Of a stretch of DNA of 64,000 bases, positions 17,588 to 27,185 are shown piece after piece. Position 1 is the stretch's first letter. Every line of letters starts with the position of its first letter. A program made the translations under genes and the position numbers. The notes beneath the pieces were generated by a model. That model was not told the DNA's origin, did not search any database, and saw only the letters and a program-made list of their open reading frames with translations. Source of the DNA: Flavihumibacter sp036676075 (GTDB lineage: Bacteria; Bacteroidota; Bacteroidia; Chitinophagales; Chitinophagaceae); NCBI RefSeq assembly GCF_036676075.1, contig NZ_JAKFDQ010000007.1:1178001-1242000 (forward strand), given 5' to 3'.

Positions 17588-18022
17588 ATGAAATTGAAAC
17601 TTGATATGTCCGGTGCGGCAGATGATTTTTTCTGCGATGCTCATTTGCTGGGCATCGTTGCACCAATCCGGGACTATCAATTCTGCTGGCAGCTAAACCA
17701 ACGGTTTCGTTTTCAGTTCAGGGTTAATAATGACATCGAGATACAGATGAACAAAAAGAACCGCAACTACTATTTTCCAATTTACCAGTATGCAGAACCC
17801 AACCAATATTTAACCCACTACCTGTACAAGAATCATCATGATGGCGAGTATCTGTTGCCTGAGTTCAGACACCTGGATTTTTTATGGCTGATCAAAGGTG
17901 ATGATGTAACTGCAACATTCATAGCAGAGATCATCCAGAATATCCGTGCAATCAATGCGGTTCAACTGGTAACCGAACTTACCAATGAAAAGATCAGGCA
18001 TAAAGAACACCTGATTTTCTAG
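17588..18022 (+). CDS. IPExxxVDY family protein
   Basis: 144 residues from ATG 17588, 14 bp after the M28-PDZ stop. The motif LLPEFRHLDF near residue 95 matches the Bacteroidota family named after IPExxxVDY. Other fitting features are the N-terminal FFCDAHLLGIVAPIRDYQFCW and FRFQFRVNNDIEI. Function unknown; no signal peptide or membrane helix, so probably cytosolic. The TTG-initiated frame at 17570 would overlap the previous stop and is less likely. Confidence 0.75.
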   Translation: MKLKLDMSGAADDFFCDAHLLGIVAPIRDYQFCWQLNQRFRFQFRVNNDIEIQMNKKNRNYYFPIYQYAEPNQYLTHYLYKNHHDGEYLLPEFRHLDFLWLIKGDDVTATFIAEIIQNIRAINAVQLVTELTNEKIRHKEHLIF

Positions 18023-18049
18023 TCCAACTTAATTTGCCGAAATTGAGGG

Positions 18050-18691
18050 ATGCTTCAAAAATTCCGTAATAGTTTCAAGCAATACGGGGCTCTTAACTTT
18101 CCGGTAGTGTTGTTGAAATCCGCTTTACAGAAATTTTCCATTTATATAGAATCATTCATTGTTTATGGAAAAAAGCTGAATAGCATCCGGTCATTGAATA
18201 GTCCCACTGGTTACCTGATCCGCGAAATTGATCTGGAAGCCCTGAAGAATGCTGGTTCCATGCATTTTAATGATAGTAATATCAGCAGGTTTACCGAACG
18301 TATCAACAGCGGGGGATATTCTGTTTTTGGGGCATATAAAGGGGACGACCTGGTTGCTTATGCATGGATGTCAATGGAATCAATTGAATTACCCGGTTTT
18401 ATTAGGAACCACGGGCTTGTTCCTGATGAAGATGAAGCCTATCTGCTCGATGCATTTTGCCTTCCTGAACACAGGGGGAATGGATTGCAGAAAGTATTGC
18501 TTACAGCGAGAATGAATAAGGTTTACCAGGAAGGAAAGGGGAAAGTGATAACCATAGTTAGAAAGGAAAACCTCTCATCGCGTACAGCAATTCTGAAGAG
18601 TGGGTTCAGGGCTGAAAGAAAATTAATATTCCGAAGAATAGGAAATAACCAACAATTTCTACAGAAGTCAGTCAGTTCTTTTAATCAATAA
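18050..18691 (+). CDS. GNAT family N-acetyltransferase
   Basis: 213 residues. GNAT core motif A is visible as LDAFCLPEHRGNGLQKVLL (about 127-145), with acetyl-CoA pyrophosphate-binding R/Q-x-x-G-x-G/A (RGNGLQ), and motif B TAILKSGFRAERKL. The ~65 N-terminal residues are not recognised. Substrate unknown. Placed between the IPExxxVDY and pterin dehydratase genes on the same strand, with gaps of 27 and 9 bp, so probably one operon. Confidence 0.78.
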   Translation: MLQKFRNSFKQYGALNFPVVLLKSALQKFSIYIESFIVYGKKLNSIRSLNSPTGYLIREIDLEALKNAGSMHFNDSNISRFTERINSGGYSVFGAYKGDDLVAYAWMSMESIELPGFIRNHGLVPDEDEAYLLDAFCLPEHRGNGLQKVLLTARMNKVYQEGKGKVITIVRKENLSSRTAILKSGFRAERKLIFRRIGNNQQFLQKSVSSFNQ

Positions 18692-18700
18692 AAATATTTT

Positions 18701-18940
18701 ATGTGGAACGAAACAGATGATCAACTCTACAGAAAATTTGAGTTCAAAGATTTTTCAGAAGCATTCGCCTTTATGACAAGGGTTGCGCTTGAAGCAGAGA
18801 AGATGGACCATCATCCAAAATGGACAAATGTTTGGAACATTGTGGAAGTATGGCTGCGCACCCATAGTGCTGGTAATATTGTAACAGAAAAGGACAAAAA
18901 GCTTGCTGCTGCAATTGATAAAATATACAAGTCGTCTTGA
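18701..18940 (+). CDS. Pterin-4a-carbinolamine dehydratase
   Basis: 79 residues, the usual size of bacterial PCD with a shortened N-terminus. Diagnostic motif MDHHPKWTNVWN with H37 and H38, followed by LRTHSAGN (H55) and TEKD. The enzyme dehydrates 4a-hydroxytetrahydropterin in pterin recycling; where no aromatic amino acid hydroxylase exists its role may be molybdopterin-related. No hydroxylase is in the window. Convergent with selD, with 3 bp between stops. Confidence 0.9.
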   Translation: MWNETDDQLYRKFEFKDFSEAFAFMTRVALEAEKMDHHPKWTNVWNIVEVWLRTHSAGNIVTEKDKKLAAAIDKIYKSS

Positions 18941-18943
18941 TCG

Positions 18944-19999
18944 TTACTGCACCATTATCCTTTTGTCTCCGGCTAATGTCATTCTCCCTATGGGTTCCAG
19001 GTACTGAATGAGACCGGCTTCTGACAACTCTTCACGCACTTTGTGAGCCATGGCCGGATCAACAGAAATGAGTAAACCCCCATTGGTTTGCGGGTCGGGT
19101 AACAGACTGAATGCCTCCATAACATTCACCCCTTTAGCAAAACCCACATGGGTACTGTAACTGTTCCAGTTTCTGAAGGTGGCATCCGGAATAATTCGTT
19201 TGGAAATATATTCTTTAACGCCTGGCAGGGTGGGAATTGCAGCGTAATTAATTTCTGCCGACAGCCCACTGCCTTCTGCCATTTCCAGTAAGTGACCCAG
19301 TAGTCCAAACCCCGTAACATCGGTCATGGCATGAACACCTTCAATTTTCCCGATTGTTGCACCCAGTTTATTCAGTAATACCAACTGGTCAATAAATGGT
19401 TGGAAATGTTCAGGCTCAAGCACATTTCGTTTCATTGCGGTAGAAAGTACACCGGTACCCAGCGCTTTAGTAAGGAATAACAGATCGCCGGCACGGGCAG
19501 TATTGTTCTGCTTAAGATCTTTATGGTTGGCAAGTCCATTCACAGACAATCCAAAAAGTGGTTCGGGCGAATCAATGCTATGTCCGCCGGCCAATGGTAT
19601 TCCTGCTTCTGAACATATCGACCTTGCGCCTTCCAAAACCTTTTGCGCGAGTGAAGCGGGTAATTTTTCTACCGGCCATCCAAGAATGGCTATGGCCATG
19701 ATTGGTTTTCCCCCCATCGCATAAACATCACTGATAGCATTGGCGGCAGCGATGCGTCCGAAATCAAATGCATCATCAACAATTGGCATAAAAAAATCGG
19801 TTGTCGATATCAATGCCTGGTCATTTCCAAGGTCATAAACAGCAGCATCATCTTTGGAATGGTTGCCCACTAATAATGAGGGGAATTTTTGATCGGGTTG
19901 TTCTGAGTGAAGAATCTGTTCTAATACCTGGGGTGATATTTTACATCCACAGCCAGCACCATGAGAATATTGTGTAAGAGAATAATTGGTTTCAGACAT
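18944..19999 (-). CDS. selD: Selenide, water dikinase
   Basis: 351 residues. The N-terminal GAGCGCK has C17 and C19 with K20, matching the catalytic Cys/Sec and Lys of SelD; Cys rather than selenocysteine is used. Further motifs: STTDFFMPIVDDAFDFG, MTDVTGFGLLGH and PQTNGGLLIS. SelD makes selenophosphate from selenide and ATP. It begins 1 bp after the mnmH stop, so the two are translationally linked and the selenophosphate likely feeds tRNA selenation. Confidence 0.96.
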   Translation of the reverse strand: MSETNYSLTQYSHGAGCGCKISPQVLEQILHSEQPDQKFPSLLVGNHSKDDAAVYDLGNDQALISTTDFFMPIVDDAFDFGRIAAANAISDVYAMGGKPIMAIAILGWPVEKLPASLAQKVLEGARSICSEAGIPLAGGHSIDSPEPLFGLSVNGLANHKDLKQNNTARAGDLLFLTKALGTGVLSTAMKRNVLEPEHFQPFIDQLVLLNKLGATIGKIEGVHAMTDVTGFGLLGHLLEMAEGSGLSAEINYAAIPTLPGVKEYISKRIIPDATFRNWNSYSTHVGFAKGVNVMEAFSLLPDPQTNGGLLISVDPAMAHKVREELSEAGLIQYLEPIGRMTLAGDKRIMVQ

Positions 20000-20000
20000 A

Positions 20001-21101
20001 TCAATTCTGTTTCAGTTGATTCAATAATAATTGCGCATTACGAACATGATCCACAGCAAATCCCTTAACTGTTATTACGGGTGTACCAGGCTCCCGGCTA
20101 TCGAGGCCTTTCAGGTACCATTTGTCGTAGTATTTCAGAAGGATTGCAAATGAGGACCTGATATCATTTTCTATCAGGCTGTTGATGGCAGTTTTTGTTT
20201 CCAGTCCGCCAAGCCTTTTCTGGATCCTCAGGATAGCACCAATAAGTTTATCACGATCTGCTTTGCCATAATCTTTAACGATAAAATCAAGCCGCTCTTC
20301 AAAAGGAACATCAAGAAAATAACAGGGAGAGCTTCGCATTTGTTTGTAAAAAGGCTGGGGTATCAAAAGGTTCCCAATCCGGAGGCTTTCATCCTCTGCC
20401 CAGATCGCTTTGTCCGCTGTTTCTTTTGTATTATGCCATTGACGCAACTTCATGCCCAGCAGGTTCTCAAACATTTCCTGGGAAGGTTGTTCGGGTTGCC
20501 CCAAATGCCCGAATGCAGAACCCTTGTGCATGGCAAGAGCCTCCAGATCTATAATGGGCTCTCCAAGCCTTTCCAACTTCTGAAGAATTTCTGTTTTGCC
20601 GGTACCTGTGTATCCGCCAAGAATCTTCAAATCAACGGGTGCTTCAAATTGTTCAAGTATGTGATGCCTGTATGATTTATAACCACCTATAAGGGTATAA
20701 ACCCTGAAACCATAAAGATCAAGCAACCAGGCTACACCGCCTGATCTCATTCCGCCACGCCAGCAGTGGACAAGTATGGTTTGAGGAACATCATTTGAAT
20801 TAATTATGGGATTGCTATTTGCCTGCTGAACATGATGAGCTTGCAGGAGTTTCTCCACTTCCTCAAGCATGGGACGCATCTTAGGGCCAAAATAATCCAG
20901 TCCAATCTTTATCGCCTGTTCGCGACTTTGCTGTTTATAGGCAGTGCCAACAACCTTACGCTCTTCATCTGTAAACAACGGTAAGGAATATGCGCCCGGT
21001 ATATGTGCATGGTTAAATTCTGATGGGCTGCGTACATCCAGAACAGGATGACTGGCTGCCAATTCAAGAAACGATTCAATTACAATAGGTTTTACTGCCA
21101 T
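20001..21101 (-). CDS. mnmH: tRNA 2-selenouridine synthase
   Basis: 366 residues with an N-terminal rhodanese domain (LDVRSPSEFNHAHIPGA, catalytic C113 in HCWRGGMRSGG) and a C-terminal P-loop GGYTGTGKTE (162-171). MnmH (SelU/YbbB) replaces sulfur by selenium at wobble uridine 34 of Lys, Glu and Gln tRNAs through a geranylated intermediate. A short Asn-rich insertion (about 89-106) precedes the rhodanese cysteine. Upstream lies the rho terminator hairpin. Confidence 0.96.
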   Translation of the reverse strand: MAVKPIVIESFLELAASHPVLDVRSPSEFNHAHIPGAYSLPLFTDEERKVVGTAYKQQSREQAIKIGLDYFGPKMRPMLEEVEKLLQAHHVQQANSNPIINSNDVPQTILVHCWRGGMRSGGVAWLLDLYGFRVYTLIGGYKSYRHHILEQFEAPVDLKILGGYTGTGKTEILQKLERLGEPIIDLEALAMHKGSAFGHLGQPEQPSQEMFENLLGMKLRQWHNTKETADKAIWAEDESLRIGNLLIPQPFYKQMRSSPCYFLDVPFEERLDFIVKDYGKADRDKLIGAILRIQKRLGGLETKTAINSLIENDIRSSFAILLKYYDKWYLKGLDSREPGTPVITVKGFAVDHVRNAQLLLNQLKQN

Positions 21102-21111
21102 GGCTAAACAA

Positions 21112-21140
21112 CAAAGCTGACCTTCAGAAGGCCAGCTTTG
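21112..21140 (-). terminator. Hairpin between rho and mnmH
   Basis: CAAAGCTGACCTTC (21112-21125) pairs with GAAGGCCAGCTTTG (21127-21140); the single mismatch is a G-U pair on the minus transcript. Only a broken T-run (TTTGTTGTTT) follows on minus, so termination may be partial and mnmH may be read from rho. Confidence 0.55.
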
Positions 21141-21159
21141 AATATTTAAAAGATCATGA

Positions 21160-22857
21160 TTATCTGTTCATGCTTGCGAGGAATTCTTCATTGCTTTTTG
21201 TTCCTCTCATACGTTTAAGCAATTCTGACATAGCTTCTTCCGTATTCATATCATTGAGATAAAGTCTCAACAAGTTCATGCGTTGCAGCACATCGCGGTC
21301 AAGAAGCAGATCATCTCTCCTGGTTGAAGATGCAACAAGGTCAATGGCCGGATAAACACGGCGATTGGCCAGGCGACGATCAAGTTGTAGTTCCATGTTA
21401 CCGGTACCTTTAAACTCTTCGAAAATCACTTCATCCATCTTGGAACCAGTATCGATCAATGCTGTTGCCAGAATAGTGAGTGATCCGCCATTCTCGATTT
21501 TACGAGCCGCACCGAAAAATTGTTTAGGCTTTTGCATAGCGTTGGCTTCAACACCACCACTTAATACTTTTCCGGAGGAGGGTGCTACAGTATTATGTGC
21601 ACGCGCCAGACGGGTAATTGAGTCAAGGAGGATCACAACATCATGTCCGCACTCTACCAATCGCTTTGCTTTCTGCAATGCCATAGTAGAAACTTTTACG
21701 TGCTTCTCCGCTGGCTCATCAAATGTTGAGGCGATAACTTCCGCTTTAACGCTTCGTTCCATATCGGTTACTTCTTCAGGTCGCTCATCAATAAGAACAA
21801 CCATCAGGTAACATTCAGGGTGATTAGCGGAGATGGCGTTGGCAACTTCTTTAAGAAGAACTGTTTTACCGGTTTTAGGTTGTGCAACAATTAATCCTCT
21901 CTGGCCTTTACCAATAGGAGTGAAAAGATCTATCATCCTTGTACTATAACCATTTGGTTCAGTGAAAAGATTCATCTTTTCAAATGGGAACAGCGGTGTG
22001 AGGTAATCAAACGGAACGCGATCGCGCACTTCTTCAGGCGTACGTCCGTTAATTGTTTCAACCTTTAGCAGGGCAAAATATTTCTCTCCTTCTTTCGGTG
22101 GGCGAACAGATCCATTTACGGTATCGCCTGTTTTCAGACCGAATAATTTTATCTGAGAAGGAGATACATAAATATCATCGGGAGAGGAGAGGTAATTATA
22201 ATCACTGCTGCGAAGGAAACCATAACCGTCGGGCATCATTTCTAATACGCCTTCGGCTGGTATCACACCATCGAATTCAATATTGAAGAAATCTCTGTCG
22301 CGGCGTTGTTGCTGCATTTGCTGAGGCTGCGACTGGTGGGGTCGGTTCTGTTGTTGTTCAGCGGGAGCCGCCACGGGGGCAGGTTCAGCAGGTTTACGTG
22401 TTATCTCAGTAGCCTCTGGTTCGGCAGCAACAGTAGCTGCTTCCTGCGAATCCTGCTTTTCGTTGAATACAGGTTCCGGGGTTGGTTCTTCTGCCTTTTT
22501 ACGCCCTCTTTTAGCTACGGGTTTTTCTGCCGCGCGTGCAGGGGCTGCATCAGCAACAACATCTTCCTTTTTGGCTATAACCTTTTTAGCTTCCGGCCTT
22601 GGTTTGGGCTCTTCCTCGCTCATAACTTCTGCCTCTTCCGTAGAATTAGCTGTAGTTGCTTTAACGATACGTTTTCTCTTATTGGAAGCTCCGGAATCTG
22701 TGCCTTTCCCTTCACTGGCAGTAACTGCCTGCTTATCCAGGATCTTGTAAACGAGTTCCTGTTTATCGAGTTTTTTTGCACCGGGAATTTTAAGTTGCTC
22801 CGCAATATCGAGCAACTCAGGAACGAGCATGTCGTTCAGTTGCAGAATGTCATACAT
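21160..22857 (-). CDS. rho: Transcription termination factor Rho with long disordered insertion
   Basis: 565 residues against about 420 in E. coli. The Rho N-terminal helical domain (1-43) is followed by about 145 residues rich in Lys, Ala, Pro, Glu and then Gln (45-188, including QQQNRP and QPQQMQQQ). The cold-shock RNA-binding fold (about 192-270) and RecA-like ATPase come next: QPKTGKT (326-332), VLIDERPEEV, LDSITRLARA and the Q-loop/R-loop region. Rho is the hexameric RNA translocase ending transcription. A disordered region in Bacteroides Rho is reported to drive phase separation; whether this insertion does so is inference. Confidence 0.97.
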   Translation of the reverse strand: MYDILQLNDMLVPELLDIAEQLKIPGAKKLDKQELVYKILDKQAVTASEGKGTDSGASNKRKRIVKATTANSTEEAEVMSEEEPKPRPEAKKVIAKKEDVVADAAPARAAEKPVAKRGRKKAEEPTPEPVFNEKQDSQEAATVAAEPEATEITRKPAEPAPVAAPAEQQQNRPHQSQPQQMQQQRRDRDFFNIEFDGVIPAEGVLEMMPDGYGFLRSSDYNYLSSPDDIYVSPSQIKLFGLKTGDTVNGSVRPPKEGEKYFALLKVETINGRTPEEVRDRVPFDYLTPLFPFEKMNLFTEPNGYSTRMIDLFTPIGKGQRGLIVAQPKTGKTVLLKEVANAISANHPECYLMVVLIDERPEEVTDMERSVKAEVIASTFDEPAEKHVKVSTMALQKAKRLVECGHDVVILLDSITRLARAHNTVAPSSGKVLSGGVEANAMQKPKQFFGAARKIENGGSLTILATALIDTGSKMDEVIFEEFKGTGNMELQLDRRLANRRVYPAIDLVASSTRRDDLLLDRDVLQRMNLLRLYLNDMNTEEAMSELLKRMRGTKSNEEFLASMNR

Positions 22858-23050
22858 ACTAAGACTTGTGCGTTTTGTGAGATTTCAATCAGCCTTACTT
22901 CTTGAAAAATGGAATGAATTATTGATTGGGTGTACTACAAGTGACGAGTTGGTGAGCTGGAAGATGAACTGATCAGCTTGGTTCCAATTGCAATTTTAGG
23001 CTAAAAAGGCCATATCCAAAAAAAAATCCTGATATTTTTTGCCGCCACGA

Positions 23051-24034
23051 TCATCTTACCACATTCTCCAAAGGCTTTCCAGCTTCAAAATCCGTGATAT
23101 TACCCAGCGTGGTAATCGCAATTTGGGTGAGTGCCTCTTCCGTGAAAAAGCCCTGGTGCGAGGTTATTAATACATTAGGAAAGCTTATCAATCGAAGTAT
23201 ATCATCATCATCAATCAATTCGCCGCTGCGGTCATAGAAAAAAAGCTTTTCCTCCTGCTCATATACATCAATGCCCAGATAGCCCAAATGACCTTTCTTT
23301 AAAGCTTCAATAACATCGGCAGTATTTATGAGGCCGCCGCGGCTGGTATTGATGAGCATTGAGCCGCGTTGCATTACTGATAGGGTTTCCGCGTTAATAA
23401 GGTGATGTGTTTGGTTATTAAGCGGACAATGCAAAGAAATGATCCTGCTTTGTGAAAGCAGGTCAATAAGAGGCAAGTATTCCACTCCCCTTGCTTGCAA
23501 ATCTTTATTAGGCATAATGTCAAAAGCCAACACCCTACAACCAAAGCCAATCATGATGTTGGCAAATGCCTCCCCTATTCTCCCTGTTCCAATCACACCA
23601 ACTGTTTTACCGTAAAGGTCGAAGCCATCCAATTTCTCAAGTGAAAAATTGCCCTCCCTGATCCTGTTATATGCCTTATGCGTTTTCCTGTTAAGTGTCA
23701 TGATCAGTGCAACGGCATGTTCGGCAACAGCATGGGGTGAATAGGCTGGTACCCGCACGATGGTTATCCCTAATCTTTGTGCGGCCTCAAGGTCAATATT
23801 ATTATAACCCGCACAACGTAAAGCGATAAGTCTTATGCCATGGAGGTTCAGAATTTCAAGAGTATCGGCTTGAAGTTTATCATTGACGAAAACACATACG
23901 GCATCTGTTCCCGCCGCCAGGGCAGCCGTTTGGGCATTCAGGGGTGCGTCTAAATATACTATTTCATGCAGGTCATTAAAGCGATTGAAAAACTGCCTGT
24001 CATATAATTGGGTTGAAAAAAAAGCTATTCTCAT
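23051..24034 (-). CDS. D-lactate dehydrogenase-type 2-hydroxyacid dehydrogenase
   Basis: 327 residues. NAD-binding GTGRIGEAF (149-157), catalytic arginine R232 in NTSRGGL, an acidic partner near 259-261, and H293 in SHQGFF; these sit close to R235, E264 and H296 of E. coli LdhA, and the length is the same. It reduces pyruvate to D-lactate with NADH in the cytosol. The segment LFFYDRSGELIDDD is typical of the fermentative LdhA subgroup. Divergent from asnS, 82 bp apart. Confidence 0.9.
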   Translation of the reverse strand: MRIAFFSTQLYDRQFFNRFNDLHEIVYLDAPLNAQTAALAAGTDAVCVFVNDKLQADTLEILNLHGIRLIALRCAGYNNIDLEAAQRLGITIVRVPAYSPHAVAEHAVALIMTLNRKTHKAYNRIREGNFSLEKLDGFDLYGKTVGVIGTGRIGEAFANIMIGFGCRVLAFDIMPNKDLQARGVEYLPLIDLLSQSRIISLHCPLNNQTHHLINAETLSVMQRGSMLINTSRGGLINTADVIEALKKGHLGYLGIDVYEQEEKLFFYDRSGELIDDDDILRLISFPNVLITSHQGFFTEEALTQIAITTLGNITDFEAGKPLENVVR

Positions 24035-24089
24035 GATAAAAATATTGATGATAAAAATACATATGAACTCCCCAAACTACGAATCGGCT

Positions 24090-24097
24090 TATCTTTG
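24090..24097 (+). promoter_or_regulatory. -7 box TATCTTTG for asnS
   Basis: Full match to TAnnTTTG, 19 nt before ATG 24117. AAGGAT at 24111-24116 sits directly before the start codon. Confidence 0.6.
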
Positions 24098-24116
24098 CCC
24101 TCCTTAAACAAAGGAT

Positions 24117-25553
24117 ATGTTCAACAAGCGTGTAAAGATAAAAGAGCTGCTTACCTGGAATCCTTCGGGTCAGGAAGTTACAGTAATGGGATGGGTAAGA
24201 ACCTTTCGCAACAACCAGTTCATTGCACTAAATGACGGGTCAACCAATACCAATTTACAGGTAGTGGTCGCCCTTGGAGAATTTGATGATGAAATTCTGA
24301 AACGCATTACCACCAGCGCCTCTTTAAAGGTTACAGGCACTGTAATACCATCACAGGGCAAGGGACAAAACATGGAGCTTAAGGCGTCAGCAGTTGAAAT
24401 ACTCGGCGATAGCGATCCTGAAAAGTATCCCCTTCAACCCAAAAAACATAGTCTGGAATTTTTACGTGAGAAGGCGCACCTGCGTTTCCGAACAAATACA
24501 TTCGGATCAATTTTCCGGGTTCGTCATTCAATAGCTTTCGCCATCCATAAATTCTTTCACGAGAAAGGCTTTCTGTATTTGCACACGCCTATCATTACCG
24601 CCAGTGACGCTGAGGGTGCGGGTGAAATGTTTCGGGTGAGCACTCTTCCATTTGACAATCCACCACGCAATGATGATGGCAGCATTAATTTCCGGGAAGA
24701 TTTTTTCGGAAAGAGCACAAACCTTACTGTCAGCGGTCAGTTGGAGGGAGAGCTTGGTGCCACTGCTTTTGGGGATATCTATACTTTCGGTCCAACATTC
24801 CGTGCTGAAAATTCAAATACTACGCGCCACCTGGCTGAGTTCTGGATGGTTGAACCAGAGATGGCCTTCTCTGATCTGGAAGACAACATGAACCTGGCAG
24901 AGGAATTCATCAAATACATCATTGGCTTTGTGATGGAGAATAACCGGGAAGACCTGGAGTTTCTTGCCAGCCGACTTGCTGAAGAAGAAAAACAACTTCC
25001 TGCCGACAAGCGTACTGACATGCCACTTCTGGAAAAATTGGAATTTGTTCTTAACAATAATTTCGAACGCATCACATATACAGAGGCAATTGACATTCTG
25101 CTACAATCACCAGCATATAAAAAGAAGAAGTTTCAGTATGAGGTGAAATGGGGTATTGATATGCAGAGTGAGCATGAGCGTTACCTGGTGGAAAAGCATT
25201 TCAAAAAACCTGTTATCGTCACCAATTATCCAAAGGATATCAAAGCATTTTACATGCGCCAGAACGATGATGGCAAAACGGTAGCCGCAATGGATATTCT
25301 GGCACCGGGCATTGGGGAAATTGTTGGGGGATCACAAAGGGAAGAGCGGATGGAAAAGCTCGAGGCGCGCATGAAAGAGATGCACATACCTGCGGATGAA
25401 CTCTGGTGGTATCTCGACACACGAAGATTCGGAACAGTGCCGCATGCAGGCTTCGGACTTGGTTTTGAACGTATGGTGCTCTTTGTTACCGGAATGGGTA
25501 ATATCCGGGATGTAATTGCTTTCCCGCGTACACCCAAGAGTGCTGAATTTTAA
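24117..25553 (+). CDS. asnS: Asparaginyl-tRNA synthetase
   Basis: 478 residues. N-terminal OB fold (TVMGWVRTFRNNQFIALNDG) and class II core with motif 2 (TFRAENSNTTRHLAEFWMVEPE) and motif 3 (GFGLGFERMVLFVTG). The AsnRS type, rather than AspRS, is suggested by LTVSGQLEGE and overall length. It charges tRNA-Asn with asparagine. Single gene with its own promoter. Confidence 0.96.
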   Translation: MFNKRVKIKELLTWNPSGQEVTVMGWVRTFRNNQFIALNDGSTNTNLQVVVALGEFDDEILKRITTSASLKVTGTVIPSQGKGQNMELKASAVEILGDSDPEKYPLQPKKHSLEFLREKAHLRFRTNTFGSIFRVRHSIAFAIHKFFHEKGFLYLHTPIITASDAEGAGEMFRVSTLPFDNPPRNDDGSINFREDFFGKSTNLTVSGQLEGELGATAFGDIYTFGPTFRAENSNTTRHLAEFWMVEPEMAFSDLEDNMNLAEEFIKYIIGFVMENNREDLEFLASRLAEEEKQLPADKRTDMPLLEKLEFVLNNNFERITYTEAIDILLQSPAYKKKKFQYEVKWGIDMQSEHERYLVEKHFKKPVIVTNYPKDIKAFYMRQNDDGKTVAAMDILAPGIGEIVGGSQREERMEKLEARMKEMHIPADELWWYLDTRRFGTVPHAGFGLGFERMVLFVTGMGNIRDVIAFPRTPKSAEF

Positions 25554-25583
25554 TACTGCCTGGCTAGATATCATTACGGTAAA

Positions 25584-27185
25584 TTAGAGCGGCTTAAGGT
25601 AAACATCGCAATCCATTATTGGCTCCCTGAGTCTGTTCCAACTTGAAATAACATGACTCTCCGGAACAGCCACAGAAGCTGGAACAAATACAATTGTTAT
25701 CTGATTTTGAGTGATCAGCTGGTTTGCCACTTCCACTTGGGCAGGTAATGACAAATAATGCTTCCCTTCTGCGAAATACGCTACATAAACCGATCCGAAG
25801 AATTGATAATCGGAACTATCTGGCCATTTTGCCATACGGCTATTCTTATAACGCCCTGCTGATAGCTCCTTTCCTAGCTTATACTCCTTCATGGAATAAA
25901 ACTTGTAATAGGGCTGTGGTACAAAGAAGTTCGCTTGATTTAAATATCTGAGGAAAACAATACTAATTGCAACTACCGTAAAAACCAGTTTCCAGTTAAT
26001 AAATGATTGGTTCGAATTTTCCAACCATTGGGTAATCATTTGATCACCCAGATGGGCGAATACTATAAATGAAATCAATACGTTGACCCACAAGTACCGG
26101 TCTTCAATGAACAAAAAAAGGTAGCCGGCAATATTTAACAAAAAAAAGAAAAGGAGCTTCAAAAAACTGCTTCTTAAAAAATCCAAACTGGGATTTTTAT
26201 AAGCGCGGTAGCATGCTAACACTAATGAAACGGCGCCAGCTATGCATAATAACCTTGTACTGGATCTTGTGATTATTATTGATAAAAGATTATGCCATAT
26301 TACATTGACCTGGAATAGAAAGTTATTCCATGAGCCGAAAGCATTATAATCTCTGAACCCCGAAGCCAGTATAGGATCCTGCCATGCTGTTACTGCTTCG
26401 TTATTATTAACTGGTGCTACAAACTCCAGTAAGAACTTCCAATTGTCGTACATCATCCCTCCATGATTAAATCCACCGGAACCGGTTAGCATGAGATAAC
26501 CATACTTGGAATACAGTGCATATAACCATGGTGAAACAAGGAGGAAAAAACAGACATATACAAGCAGATATTTTTTTATGGCATTCCGGTAATTATCAGG
26601 CTCTGAAAAAACTGACTCCAATAATGACCATAGAATCACTCCACTAATAAAATAAAAATTATAGGACTTCACCAGGTATAGTACACCTAACCAAATAGCC
26701 GTGATCAAAGGCTTCTGAAGAGTATAACCTTTCAACCAGTAGTACGCAAAAAACAATAATAGGACGGCAGAGCTCAGATCAGGTGAGGTGACATCATATA
26801 CAAAGCGAAGTATAATAGTTGCAATAACTGAAAGGAAGACGGCCTTCGTATTTTCATGTACGCCGAGAAAATTCAATAAGATCCAGCAGGCAATCATGCC
26901 CGCGAAACCAACCAGTATATTATAGATCTTGAAAACAAAAAGCAGTTCAAATTCTGAGTGTGTGAATGGCGCAATTACCCAGGAAAGCATGGGCGACCAA
27001 TAGGCATTAACGGCATCATAAATATGCCCCATCCCATAGCTTTTGGCAATGCTGAGATAGGAGACCGCATCCAGATTCATCATGTACCTGAGGGGGAAAA
27101 AGAAAATTATGGCGATTGACAGGTAACCAGCAAGTATCCATTTCAGGTATAAGGGAATGCTATCTTGAAAAATTAGTTTCTTCAA
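25584..27185 (-). CDS. GT-C-fold-like membrane protein (GT39/ArnT-like)
   Basis: 533 residues with about 11 hydrophobic segments. The first external loop has LDAVSYLSIAKSYG, resembling the acidic catalytic loop of GT-C glycosyltransferases, and AYWSPMLSWVIAP. The C-terminal ~100 residues are soluble. Such enzymes transfer sugars from a polyprenyl-phosphate donor on the periplasmic side. Family assignment is by topology and loop only. Last gene of the six-gene overlapping operon; its start overlaps the upstream stop by 4 bp. Base composition is more AT-rich than the housekeeping neighbours. Confidence 0.65.
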   Translation of the reverse strand: MKKLIFQDSIPLYLKWILAGYLSIAIIFFFPLRYMMNLDAVSYLSIAKSYGMGHIYDAVNAYWSPMLSWVIAPFTHSEFELLFVFKIYNILVGFAGMIACWILLNFLGVHENTKAVFLSVIATIILRFVYDVTSPDLSSAVLLLFFAYYWLKGYTLQKPLITAIWLGVLYLVKSYNFYFISGVILWSLLESVFSEPDNYRNAIKKYLLVYVCFFLLVSPWLYALYSKYGYLMLTGSGGFNHGGMMYDNWKFLLEFVAPVNNNEAVTAWQDPILASGFRDYNAFGSWNNFLFQVNVIWHNLLSIIITRSSTRLLCIAGAVSLVLACYRAYKNPSLDFLRSSFLKLLFFFLLNIAGYLFLFIEDRYLWVNVLISFIVFAHLGDQMITQWLENSNQSFINWKLVFTVVAISIVFLRYLNQANFFVPQPYYKFYSMKEYKLGKELSAGRYKNSRMAKWPDSSDYQFFGSVYVAYFAEGKHYLSLPAQVEVANQLITQNQITIVFVPASVAVPESHVISSWNRLREPIMDCDVYLKPL

